From Annona cherimola (taxonomy: Eukaryota; Streptophyta; Magnoliopsida; Magnoliales; Annonaceae): a DNA stretch of 64,000 bases. Location of the stretch: contig CM059975.1 of assembly GCA_030490835.1 (NCBI GenBank), positions 28,366,133 to 28,430,132 of the forward strand. Reading direction: 5' to 3'. Both the position numbers and the translations under genes were made by a program. The notes beneath the pieces are model-generated. The model saw only the letters and a program-made list of their open reading frames with translations, was not told the origin of the DNA and made no database searches. Within the stretch, counting starts at the first letter, position 1; the number at the start of each line of letters is the position of its first letter. This document shows, one piece after another, positions 10,930 through 21,982 of the stretch.

Positions 10930-11875
10930 TGGGTTCTGCTTCTATGTAACTGGGTTACATAGAAGTGAACCCAGGTAACCCCTTCAAAATCTAAGATTTT
11001 GATTTTTAATGGAAAAATCTAATCTATTCGTTATATTTAACATCATTTTTTTAATCTAAAAGATCAAGTTTTATCCAAATCAAATATGTTTGCAGGCCAC
11101 ATCAGTTAAAAAATGTATATATTCATGCGTAAATTATGAAAAACGCTTAGATCTATTTACACGTATATTAAAATGTAATAATACTTTATAAAGTCATTAT
11201 TTACATAAAAATGATATTTTGGACGGTTTAGATGTTATAAATATTACTTTTAGCATTTGTCGTAATTTACATATGAATATATACATTTTCTAACGAGAGG
11301 AATGATCCTGTTAGCCTAGGCTAAGTAAACGCCTCACTTAGGCCACCTAAAAAATTCTATTTAAAACAACTTTTTTTTTTTTGCTTTTTTCTTCATACAC
11401 TTCTTTATCTAAGTGTATTTAATATATAAATTAAGTTTTACCATTTTTGGATATGTGTATATATATTTTTTAGATTTTTAAAATAAGAGTATTTTAAATA
11501 CATATATACACATATTTTTAAAAAATCTCAAAAAAATAGATAAACATATTCAAAAATGGTAAAACTTGGTCTATATGTTAAAATACACTTAGATAAACAA
11601 GTGCATGGAGAAAAAAGTAAAAAAAAAGTTGTTATAAATATGTTTTTTAAGGTGAGTGGGGCATTTACTTAGCCCGGGTTAACAGGATCACTCATCTTCT
11701 AACAAATGTGACCTATAAACATACTTGATTGGGATGAAACTTGGTCTTATAGATAAATAAGTGATATTAAATATAATGAATGGATTAAATTTTTTACTAA
11801 GGATCAAAATCTTAGATTTCAAAGAGGTTACATGGATTCGCTTCTATGTAATCTGGTTATATAGAAGCGAGACTA
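10930..11875. mobile_element. Fold-back element B2, interrupted by element A2
   Basis: The left end contains the hairpin CTTCTATGTAAC-TGG-GTTACATAGAAG. The right end has the matching CGCTTCTATGTAA-TCTGG-TTATATAGAAGCG. The arms are inverted copies of one another (for example AAATCTAAGATTTTGAT against its complement near 11810). Element A2 (11297-11696) sits in the middle, so B2 is older. AT-rich flanks TATATGTAT/TATATATAT may be a 9-bp duplication. Confidence 0.65.
11297..11696. mobile_element. Fold-back element A2 nested in B2
   Basis: Ends GAGGAATGATCCTGTTAGCC and the inverted counterpart of GATGAGTGATCCTGTTAACC. The tips contain the palindromes TTAGCCTAGGCTAA and TTAGCCCGGGTTAA. The core includes CTAAGTGTATTTAATATA and TTTTACCATTTTTGG. 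Flanks TTCTAACGA/TTCTAACAA (11288-11296, 11697-11705) give a 9-bp target duplication with one mismatch. Confidence 0.75.
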
Positions 11876-12170
11876 TATATATATATATATATTGATGTGT
11901 AAATTACCAAAAAATGTCTAGATCTATTTACACATGTATTGAAATATAATAATACTTTATAGAATCATTTATCCGCATATGATTGGTATTTTAGGTGGTT
12001 TAGATGTTGAAAATACTACTTAGATAAGACCCATACACAATGATACTAAATAAATGAGAAAATTTGCATGATAATATAAATAACGCTAAATATAATTGAC
12101 AAATTGGATTTGTATAACCATCAAGATTTTAAAAATGAAAGGAGTTACATAAAAAAAATAAAAATTCATT
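11876..12170. repeat. Fragment related to the B fold-back interior
   Basis: It contains TCTAGATCTATTTACACATG, ATAATACTTTATA and GTTTAGATGTTGAAAATACT, which recur at 11140-11270 and 59450-59560. No complete ends can be defined. Confidence 0.5.
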
Positions 12171-13529
12171 GAAGCCGAGAACTTTATCTTTGAGATTCCC
12201 ATTTTTGGGCAGCAGCATCTGGCTGGGCTTTCGTCAAAATTCAGGCCACTATTTACAATTGATCTGGATGAACAATATCAGTGCAGATAGTTAATACACC
12301 AACCCACAATGCCATTAAACACCACTGGACTGCGCTCAGTCATCACTTGTTTCGCAAGAACCATTACTTCCAGCACACAGTTATATATAGAGAGATGGGA
12401 AATTGTGTTATGCTTAATAAAATTAAGGATTTTGAACAATATTGTGAACCGTAAGTTTTTTTTTATTCTATTATAAAAATGGGTTTCATTCAAGAGGTTG
12501 TAACTTAGGTTTTCACTAAATCAAAAGCGTTGATAATTTTTTTTTATAGAATCGCATCCTTCAAAATTGAACTTAAATAAAATGAAGATGTTGGAATAAA
12601 TAAGAATTCAAAACAAATTTGATCAATAAATTATAAGTTTCAATATAATTTTAACATCCACAAAGAACAAGATAAAATTTTCAGCACTAGAATGCTGACT
12701 CTTTAGATAAAATTGCTACAGCAAAACGGGTCAAAATTGCTACAGTAAAATTGCAGACATCCGATTACATGTTTATATGTATGGTTTAATATGTTGATGC
12801 AAATGCTTAAATAATCCCCAAATTCACTTCTGGGTACACATCTGGGTTCATTATTTACTATAGATTCGCCAAATACTTTTCTTTTTTGAAAATCTGACGA
12901 ATCTACGGAGTTTGGGCAAAAAGTGGACGAATTATAAAAGCTTATAATTCTTATTGAATATTTAATAAAAAAGCATGAAAATTTTGTAAAACTTAATTGG
13001 CATACTCACGGAGGGAACTACTGGAACAGATCTGAGAAATGTATGTATACCATAATTTTGAACAAAAGAATTTCGCATCCCGTCAAATGTATAACCGAAA
13101 TTAAATTGCTGCAGTATTTTTTTCTTTGTTTTTCCGTCTGTTCACATGTTTCAATGTAAGGGTTCGTCACTTGCTGCAACCGTCCAAATAAATAATTTGT
13201 GGAATAATAGAAAATATTCGAAATATTTTCTAGTTTACTTACTTGATTTGGAGAACAATTACAAAAAGTGAAATGGTTTAATCGATTAGATTACATATAC
13301 ATAAGCATTTTAATAAAAAGTTTAAAAAATTAAATGCATATTTAGTGTGGGATAAAAGTTCTACGTACATATATGAACATTTTAATCTACTATGCATGAT
13401 TAAATATTTTTAAAAATTTTATTTTTTAGAAAATACTTCTAGACGAGGCCTACGAAATGATAAAAAGAATTTAAAAACATATGTAAGATAAATTCAAGAG
13501 GTGACTCGACGACTATATATAATTACTTT
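12171..13529. other. Intergenic, nothing recognised
   Basis: AT-rich DNA without a supported reading frame, RNA gene or clear repeat boundary. Confidence 0.4.
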
Positions 13530-14034
13530 TAAAAAAATATATTTACTCATTTTTGGAGGCCTGCGGGACACATATATTTTTAGAAAATAAAATATTCATT
13601 TTTGGAGGCTCGCGGGGACATATATATTTAAAAAAATAAAATATTCATTTTTGGAGGCCCGCGGGACATATATATATTTTAAAAAATAAAATATTCATTT
13701 TTTGAGGTCCGCGGGACATGTATATATTTTAGAAAACAAAATATTCATTTTTGGAGGCCGCGGGACACATATATATTTTAGAAAATAAAATATTCATTTT
13801 TGGAGGCCCACGGGACACATATATTTTTAGAAAATAAAATATTCATTTTTGGTGACCCGCGGGACACAATATATATTTTAGAAAACAAAATATTCATTTT
13901 TGGAGGTCCGCGAGACATATATATATTTTAGAAAACAAAATATTCATTTTTGGATGCCCGCGGGACACATATATATTTTAGAAAAACAAAATATTCATTT
14001 TTTGGACTCCCGCGGGACACATATATATCTCATT
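13530..14034. repeat. 49-bp minisatellite, about ten copies
   Basis: The unit TTTTTGGAGGCCCGCGGGAC plus ACATATATATTTTAGAAAAT plus AAAATATTCA repeats with a spacing of about 49 bp (unit starts near 13551, 13600, 13649 and so on to about 13997). Copies differ by a few substitutions. Each carries a GC-rich self-complementary block (CCCGCGGG) in AT-rich DNA. Confidence 0.92.
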
Positions 14035-14164
14035 TTTGAAATTAATAAGTTAATCCTAATTTCATACCTGTAATATGATCCTAGGCCCCTTATAAGGCTA
14101 TTTATACCTTAACAACAGAAGTTGAAATCCAGATAATACGATTTAATAAAATCACCCTAATTTA

Positions 14165-14246
14165 ACTGCGCCTAACCGTGTCTAACCACGTCTAGCCATG
14201 TCTAATCGTGTCTAACCGCATCTAACTGTATCTAACCGCATCTAAT
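14165..14246. repeat. 10-bp minisatellite
   Basis: About eight tandem copies of a decamer close to TCTAACCGTG, with variants ending ACG, ATG, GCA and GTA. It lies 130 bp beyond the 49-bp array. Confidence 0.9.
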
Positions 14247-16830
14247 TTTTGAAATTAATAAGTGTACCAAAATTAATAATTAAGTATAATAATAAAAATA
14301 AATGTTATTTAGAATTAAAATAAAAATTAAAGAAATTAATTATAAATGTAATAAATTTATTATGTTGATTTAAAACATATCAACCATTGAATTTTATTTT
14401 ACAAGTTAATATAAATTATTATTTCAATTAATGTGTAATTAATTTAAATTGAATAAAATAAAATTTAAATAAATATATAAAACTATAATTATTATATTGA
14501 CTTTTAAAAATAAAATTGTATAAATTATATTTATTTAAATTATATTACTATAATTAACATTTGATAATATAAATATATATGAATTTTTTGGTACTGGTTT
14601 AATAATTAAGTATTTTTAAATGTTCTGAATAAATATATTTGACTTTTTGGGACTTTTAAGCTAATAAGCTTTTTATGTGCATTATCTGTAATATAATTTC
14701 AACATATAAACATGCATTCAAACATAAAAGTAAATAATATAAAATAAAATAATTGCTTTATTGAAACATGAAGCAATGCAAAATATAAAATAGACTATTC
14801 CATTAATATTTTTATTACTTAACTTTTATTTATTCATTTTAGTATAACAAGTGTGAATTGAAATGATGGGTAGTCACAAAAAAGTTATCAATTATTGTCA
14901 TTTCTGTTAAATAAAAACTTTACAAAAATTTACCCAATATTATCTCTAATTTTGTTGAATTAAATTAATTTGAATTGAAGCTTCATGAAAAATGAATTTA
15001 TCAAATAATCCAACTTACTTTTTAGAACAAAGTTATGGTACAAATATTTGACAAATATGTATTTCAACACCACCAATGGCCAATAATGAAGCCCAAGATA
15101 AATAATTCAAAAAATTATTTTTAATGTGAAAATAAAATAAAAATTGTCAATTAATTTGAAATGAAGATTATAATAATACAAAAATATTAAGTATTTTAAA
15201 TTAAGTATGCTCATTATTCATTTCAGAGCACTCCGGTTGTGGGTGCTTTGGTATTACTCAAATATAGACATGGAATGTTAGGAGGAAAAATGATAAAATT
15301 AACTAGGTGTTGAAATAAGTTATTCCCATTTTTACAAACAAAAATGCTTAAATTTATATTGAGCTATTTTCAAAAATCTAACGATGTTAATTATATTGAG
15401 CTTTGAATGAAATTAGAGTTAGCTAATTTCCTATCCTTCCAAGTGAATAAGTTGTCACATTTCTATATTATAAATTAGCAAATATTAAAATTATCTTAAA
15501 TAATATATTTTTATATTTCATATTAAAAACTTTGAAAATACATTAATGATTAAATTTTTTTTAAAAAAATTAGTAACAATGATTATATTATGTAAACATA
15601 TAATTTAATATGTATGTCCAATCATAGATTCAATGATTATATCATGTAAATGTATAATTTAAAACGTAAATTTATATTATGTAAACATATAAAATATTAA
15701 AAATAAAATTTTAGATTATACATAAATTGTCGCATTTATATAACTACTAAGAAACTTACTTAGAATTTAATTTTCATATGTGCTACATAATCAGTGTGAA
15801 GATGGATGTGATTATAACGATTCATGTGTTATGGAAGACAATATCAATTTAAAAATAGAATACTATATTTAATAGAGATTTTATAATAAAATTTATTAAA
15901 ATTATAAAATAATATTATTACAGTTTATATTACAAATTTAATGTATTAATATACTAATTGTGATTTATTGTTATTAGAATTAATAAATTTAAAATAAAAA
16001 ATAAAAAATATAACCATTATATCCATAAAATCTTAACAAAGTGGTATGATTTTATGTAAATGAGGGCCATAAAAATTTGATAATTTTTTAAAAAAATATA
16101 GGGTAATTTTCATCTTAACATATAGGCATTAAATTAAACAAAAGATATTTACATTTTTAATAGTAAAAAGTATATCGGTCACCCTCCATTGTTATAATTT
16201 TTTTGCAAATCAAAATAAATTAAGGTAAGAAACTTTATAAAAGATAAAAATTTGTATTAAAACTCACGCACACGCAACACTCTATTAAAAAAGATAAAAA
16301 TTAAACCGACCTCCCACCCACGCGCCCTTTCACATACATTATTATATTAATAATTATATCTAAAAAATAAATTAGATCTTCATTTACAATATATATTCAA
16401 ATTCGTTAAGCTAATTATTTCACCCTTCCAATTTTCAAATTTTTTCGTCTTAAGAAGATTTTATATGAAAACTTTTTGATGATTATATTTTATATAAAAT
16501 CTTTCAATTGACTACGTTTGTGAATTGAATAATTGGACATCTATACAAATCTAAAAAAATTCCAACTACATAAAAGATTTATTTTTACAAGTTTATTTAA
16601 AATATATAAATAGAAACTTTATAAAAAAATTACATTATTTTGTAGTTATTTTATATCATTTTCACAAAATGTTAAGAGAAATTACACTGAAATTGGGGTT
16701 TTGATACAATAAGTATGATATTTATATTTTTTACACAAATATTATATTTATATAATTTGGGGATTCTATTAGATTATTGAAATTTTTTTGTAAAATTGTT
16801 TTGAAAAATAACAATCTGCATGTGAATGAA
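14247..16830. other. Very AT-rich intergenic DNA
   Basis: About 2.6 kb of extremely AT-rich sequence (runs such as AATAAAATAAAAATT) with no open frame above about 60 codons and no recognisable domain. It may be decayed transposon sequence or a matrix-attachment-like region. I cannot choose between these. Confidence 0.5.
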
Positions 16831-18041
16831 TTCAGGTGGTCCACTAGACCACTAGCCCTCTAATTTCTGTCCGTCACGACAAATGAGGCACGGTGCATCA
16901 CCCTCTACGAATCCATCGCGACAAATCAGGGACAGTGCATCACCCTCTACGGATCGTAGCCGAACCCTAGCCGGCAGCCACACACTGCCTCAAACCCACT
17001 AGCCGTCGGCCGCTGGATCGCCGATCGGAACAGACCAATGACTTGCCGATGGCTTGCTAACTGTGATGCCTAATTCGCCGGACCTGATCTGTTCTCCAAT
17101 CGCATGAATCTAAAAAAAATTAATGTTGTAGCTTTCTTCTCTTCTGCCGATGGATGCTGCCAATCGCCGCTCGAACCCACCCGCTTCAACTCAGCCATGA
17201 TTTTTGCCTGCAGCTCCTTTCGCCTTTGTTCTTTCAACTACCTTTTCCTCTCCTCCCTCGATCTTTGACTTTGTTCTTCTAACTTCGCTTCCCTCTGCAT
17301 AAGGCTTAACCACATTATCTATTGATGCCACGAATCTAGCACTGTTATCGATCCCATAGCCCATTGTACTATAATTTTTGGAACATCATTTCCAGGATAA
17401 GATTGATCTATTATATCTGAAGAAGGTATCCATGGTCGAGAAACTGAAACAACGATAACCACATCAAAGTAGGTTTCTTGCTTCTTTTTTGCTGGGATGT
17501 GCAGCTGTCGAGATGGGACAATGGGATGTAGGGGCAGAGACGTGCGACCGCCGGGATGGGAGAATGGGAGGCAGGGTAAAGAGGTGCGGCTGAACTTTAG
17601 GGTTCGGATGAGAAAACGAGATGGGAGGCAAAAGCAGGGATGGGCGGCCGCCGGGATGTGTGGCTGTCGGGATGGAGATGAGAGAATGGGAGCAGGGGCA
17701 GGGGCAGAGACGTGCGACTGATTCGTAGGGAGAAGATGAGGAGAAGGGCGCAGGAGACTGCTGCGTGTGGGAAGCAGCAACCGAGACCCTTCTCAGAATT
17801 TTTTTTTCTCAAAATGCCCTGATCAATCTCATCCGTGGATTGAAGATCAATGGTTCAGATGAGGCTTCCTACAAGAAAAACGTAGGAAACACTTCCTACG
17901 GGTTGGGCCTCTATCATAAAATTATCTCACCGCACAAATCCCACTCTCCCAATCCAACGACGCAAAAGGCGGTGGACGCAAATAAGCAAGACATAGCCCG
18001 AACGCGTGGAACATCCCTCAGCCTTTACGTATATGTGTAGC
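16831..18041. other. GC-richer island with unassigned coding-like segments
   Basis: Composition shifts abruptly from the AT-rich DNA on its left. On the - strand, 17319-17480 encodes a plausible peptide (YFDVVIVVSVSRPWIPSSD) and about 17190-17310 encodes a charged stretch (LKEQRRKELQAKIMAELKR). 17490-17720 is a G-rich imperfect repeat of GGGATG/GGGAGAATGGG units. A small hairpin (CGTAGGAA-ACAC-TTCCTACG) lies near 17880. I recognise no family. It could be captured exons in a TIR element or a decayed gene. Confidence 0.35.
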
Positions 18042-18438
18042 AACAATGATCCTGTTAGCCGGGCTAAGTAAATGCTCTATTAGCTCACCTTAAAAAACTT
18101 ATTTACAATAATTTTTTTTTACTTTTTTCTTCTTGCACTTGTTTATCTAAGTCTATTCAATATATAAACCAAGTTTTACCATTTTCGAATATGTATCTAT
18201 TTTTTTTGATATTTTTAAACGTCTGTGTATATATGTATTTAAAATACCCTTATTTTTAAAAATCTAAAAAAATATATATACACATGTCCAAAAATGGTAA
18301 AACTTGATTTATATATTAAATACACTTAGATAAATAAGTGTATGAAGAAAAAAACAAAAAAAAAGTTATTTTAAATAGGATTTTTAAGGTGGGCTAAGTG
18401 AGACATTTACTTAGCTCGGGCTAACAAGATCATTCATC
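18042..18438. mobile_element. Fold-back element A3
   Basis: Ends AATGATCCTGTTAGCCGGGC and its inverted counterpart (GGGCTAACAAGATCATT). The core CTAAGTCTATTCAATATATA and TTTTACCATTTTCG is present and mirrored. Flanks ATGTGTAGC/ATGCGTAAC are a possible diverged 9-bp target duplication. Confidence 0.65.
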
Positions 18439-18455
18439 ATGCGTAACAGCCGTGA

Positions 18456-18678
18456 TCATTTACGGCCGGACGCATGGGGCCAGCCATGCGTCCGGCCCAA
18501 AAACATATTTTTTTAATTTTTTTTTAGTTTTTTTATGGACAAGTAAATCTAGGTGTATTAAATTTATAAACCAAGTTTTACCATTTTTAACTTGGTTTAT
18601 AGATTTAATAATATACCTGGATTTACTTGTCCATGAGAAAACGAAAAAAATATGTTTTTTAGCAAGAAAAATGATCAA
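18456..18678. mobile_element. Short fold-back element A4
   Basis: The left tip is a 14-bp hairpin (GGCCGGACGCATGG / CCATGCGTCCGGCC). The body is a mirror image around about 18588 (TAAACCAAGTTTTACCATTT against AACTTGGTTTATAG). The right tip lacks the GC-rich hairpin, so this copy is asymmetric or truncated. Confidence 0.6.
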
Positions 18679-18693
18679 GCCTCTATATGTAAA

Positions 18694-19050
18694 GAGGGGT
18701 GATTTGGTGCAGCTGGATGCATGGTTACCTCATGTGTCCGACCAAAAAACTTATTATTATTATTATTATTTTTATAAACATGTAGAGTTTGATGTATTTA
18801 ACTTATAAACTAAATTTTATCATTTTCGAATGCTTTAAAGTATTTTTTTTTAAATACAGTGACATTTTCATAATTTTTTGACTCAAAAATTACAAAAAAT
18901 GACAGTGTTTAAAAATAAAAATACTTAAAAGCATCTAAAAATAGTAAAATTTAATTTATAGGTTAAATACACCTAGTTCTACGTGTTTATAAAAAATTAA
19001 AAAAATAAGCCTTATGACCGAACGCATGGAGTCCCATGCAGTTAGTCCTC
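18694..19050. mobile_element. Fold-back element A5
   Basis: Flanked by perfect 9-bp direct repeats ATATGTAAA (18685-18693, 19051-19059). The ends carry a degenerate version of the A4 tip (GGATGCATGG..CATGTGTCC at left, GAACGCATGG..CCATGCAG at right). The interior has the family core (GATGTATTTAACTTATAAAC, ACAGTGACATTTTCAT) and its mirror. Confidence 0.75.
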
Positions 19051-19088
19051 ATATGTAAAATAAAATAGTATAAACTTATACTCATTAA

Positions 19089-19490
19089 GGAATGATCTTG
19101 TTAGCTCGAGCTACGTAAATGCCTCACTTAGCCCACCTCAAAAATCTTATTTAAAATAATTTTTTTATTTTTTTCTTCATACACTTGTTTATCTAAGTGT
19201 ATTTAATATATAAATCAAGTTTTTACCATTTTTGGATATGTGTATATATTTTTTTTTAGACTTTTAAAAATAAGGATATTTTAAACACATATATACACAT
19301 AGATGTTTAAAAATTTTAAGCAAATAGATAAACATATTCAAAAATAGTAAGACTTGGTCTATATGTTAAACACACTTAGATAAACAAGTACACGAAGAAA
19401 AAAGTAAAAAAAAGTTGTCGTAAATAAGTTTTTTAAGGTGGGCTAAATGAGACATTTACTTAACCCGGCTAACTGGATCACTCCTCCTCA
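19089..19490. mobile_element. Fold-back element A6
   Basis: Ends AAGGAATGATCTTGTTAGC and the inverted counterpart GGCTAACTGGATCACTCCT. The interior nearly matches A2 and A3. The flanks ACTCATTAA/CCTCATTTA resemble a diverged 9-bp duplication. Confidence 0.65.
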
Positions 19491-19559
19491 TTTAATAAAC
19501 ATCCTATCTATCCGCTGCGTACCTGTGTGGGTAGCTACGCCTACCCGACTATATACTTT

Positions 19560-19850
19560 GAGTGTGTTTGGTTGGGGGTAAAACTTTTGATGAAAAGTTT
19601 TTGAGGTAGAAGTTGTCACATTGATAGAAAATGATGTGATATAATAGGAATAATGATGAGAAGTAAAGAGAATAAAGTTAAAATAGATAGGTTAGTTGTA
19701 TAGATAGCTGTGTAGAAATGATTGAAAAGTAGGGCAGTTTGTATAGGAAAATGTGAAAAAATAATTAAAAAATTGAGTAGTTATGGAGAGTGAAAAGTTT
19801 TAGATTGAAAAGTTTTGTTTGACATGTTTATATCTCAAACAAACACACCC
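19560..19850. mobile_element. Tourist-type MITE, copy 3
   Basis: It begins GAGTGTGTTTGGTTGGGG and ends CAAACAAACACACCC. TTT occurs on both sides (19557-19559, 19851-19853). The interior matches copies 1 and 2. Confidence 0.8.
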
Positions 19851-20011
19851 TTTGTTAGATTTTATTTGAAGGGTGTATAATATTTTCTACCTAATAATCC
19901 CTCCCTATTAAGGATAATTTTCCTTGTTCTACTTCTACATTTTTGCATCTTCCGTAACTTTCTGTCGCATCTTCCATAACTTTCTGTCGACTTTCAACCC
20001 ATAAAATTATC

Positions 20012-20417
20012 AGGACGCAATCTCCTGCGCCCGGGAGCAGGCAGCGCTCCCTGCTCCCGGGCGCGCACACCTCTTTTTTTTTTATTTTTTTTTGAATTTT
20101 TTTAAAATGTTAATATAGGTGTATTTAACATGTGTATAAATTTTTACCATTTTTGGGTTATTTTAGATATTTATTTTTGATTTTTGAAAATCAGTGGCAT
20201 TTTCGTAATTTAAAATTACCTAAAATGCCACTGATTTTCAAAAATTAAAAATAAATATCTAAAATACTCCAAAAATGGTAAAAATTTATACACATGTTAA
20301 CTACACCTAGATTAACAGTTCTATGAAAATTTTTTGAAAAAAAAATAAAAAAAAATAAGTATATGCGCCCGGGAGCAGGGAGCGCTGCCTGCTCCCGGGC
20401 GCAGGAGATTGCGTCCC
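20012..20417. mobile_element. Fold-back element A7 with perfect 15-bp terminal hairpins
   Basis: The ends begin A/GGGACGCAATCTCCTGC and are inverted copies. Each tip contains GCGCCCGGGAGCAGG paired with CCTGCTCCCGGGCGC around an 8-base loop. The interior is a long mirror image carrying the family core (ATAGGTGTATTTAACATGTG, TCAGTGGCATTTTCGT). Flanking 9-bp repeats AAAATTATC (20003-20011, 20418-20426) are perfect. It is the clearest member of the family. Confidence 0.85.
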
Positions 20418-20451
20418 AAAATTATCTGGTCCGCAACGGATGTCGGATTCC

Positions 20452-20990
20452 AAAGATTCAAGATTTTTTTAAAATAAGATAAAATAATATGATGTAATGA
20501 AGTAATGAGGTGGAGTAAAGAGAATAAAGTTAAAATAGATAGGTTAGTTATAAAAGTAGTTGTATAAAAATAATTAAAGAATGAGGTAGTTGCATAGAAA
20601 AATTTGAAGAAATGATTAAAAAATAGAAAATTATAAAAAATAAAAAGTTTTAGATTGAAAAGTTTTAGTTTAAATTTTTTTATGTATTGTCAAACACGTC
20701 ATAAAATTTTTAAATAAAAACTTTTTAATAAAAACTTTTCGCTCTGCACAACAATCTTATTTTTTAATGTATTTTTCACATTTTGATGACGTGACATTTT
20801 AATTATCTAATTTATTTAGTTAATTATTATCTAATTATTTTTATCATTTTTAGCATTTTTTCATATAATTATCTTTTCTATTTTATCTATATTCACTTTG
20901 CTTTAATCATTCATCCTACCATAACATCATTCTCTAGCAGTACAAAAAATTTTCTCTCATTTTTCTTTAATTAATTCCAAACGGATATGT
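20452..20990. repeat. Decayed Tourist-type MITE pieces
   Basis: 20452-20703 keeps the family interior (AAAATAGATAGGTTAGTT) and one end (TTGTCAAACACGTCAT). 20704-20990 resembles the same family in the other orientation (AAAACTTTTCGCTC, CTATTTTATCTATATTCACT). Neither keeps both ends. Confidence 0.5.
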
Positions 20991-21159
20991 AGTATGATAT
21001 GCAAATTACTTAATCATCCTCCTTTATGTTATTGTTTTATATTTACTAGTTTATCTATTTTATCTTTCTTCTTTTTACTCTTAAATATTATACGTAACAT
21101 TACATTACGTTTCACTCTTTCAGAACTTCTTATATAAAATTTTCCCCGTACTTTCACCT

Positions 21160-21718
21160 CGCTGCCAAACGGGTTTTGGTATTCGGGTGTGGGAAATGTG
21201 GGAGGGAAATTGTGGGAGCACGGGTTTCGAGGCAGCTCATTAATCAATCAATTATTATATTTTTCTACTTTTACCCCTATATTTTAATCATTTTCTCTAT
21301 CAACTACCTTTCAATAAACCTATTTATTCCAACTTTACCCCTATCATTTCATATCAATCACACAATTTTTAAAATATTTCATTTTCTATTCCCACCAAGG
21401 GTGTGTTTGTTAACAACAAAAAGTTGTCAAGTTAAAACTTTTCAATCTAAAACTTTTCACTCTCCACAACTACCCTATTTTTTAATCATTTCTTCACATT
21501 TTTCTATACAACTACCCTACTTTTCAATCATTTCTACACAACTACCAACACAACAAACCTATCTATTTCAACTTTATCTTATTTATTCTTCATCATCACC
21601 CCTATCATATCACATCATTTGACAACTTTTTATCTCTACAACTTTTCATCAAAAGTTTTATCCATTCCCAAACACACCCCAAATACCACATTTCCCACAA
21701 CTTTTACATTCCCAAACG
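21160..21718. mobile_element. Tourist-type MITE copy 4 nested in a short inverted-repeat sequence
   Basis: The MITE is 21399-21679 (GGGTGTGTTTG to AAACACACCC) with CAA on both sides (21396-21398, 21680-21682). The surrounding ends GCCAAACGGG..GGTATTCGGGTGTGGGAAATG and CAAATACCACATTTCCCAC..CCCAAACG are themselves inverted, so the MITE landed inside another element. Confidence 0.7.
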
Positions 21719-21982
21719 TAAGTGTAAGGAGTAAAAAGGGGTAAATATAGAACCTGGAAGATTATTATAATGGCGGTCATCAAAGTGACTGCAACCATTC
21801 GGGCATTTTTGCAATTAGGTTTCTGATGGGTACACAAAACATTGACAAACTATTTGAAAATAATTTTTATCTCTATCAGAATTTATTCATTATTATTACG
21901 ATATCACAGTGGTATCATTTTAATTCCATTTTTAAGATTCGAGTTATTTATTTTTTTAGTTATAAGTATTTTTAAATATTAG

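Noticed and set aside
13530..14034. CRISPR-like regular array
   Set aside because: The whole 49-bp unit repeats, with no unique spacers, and the context is a plant nuclear genome; it is a minisatellite.
17497..17721. Gly/Arg-rich frame in the GC island
   Set aside because: It reads through a G-rich imperfect repeat; the peptide is repeat-driven.
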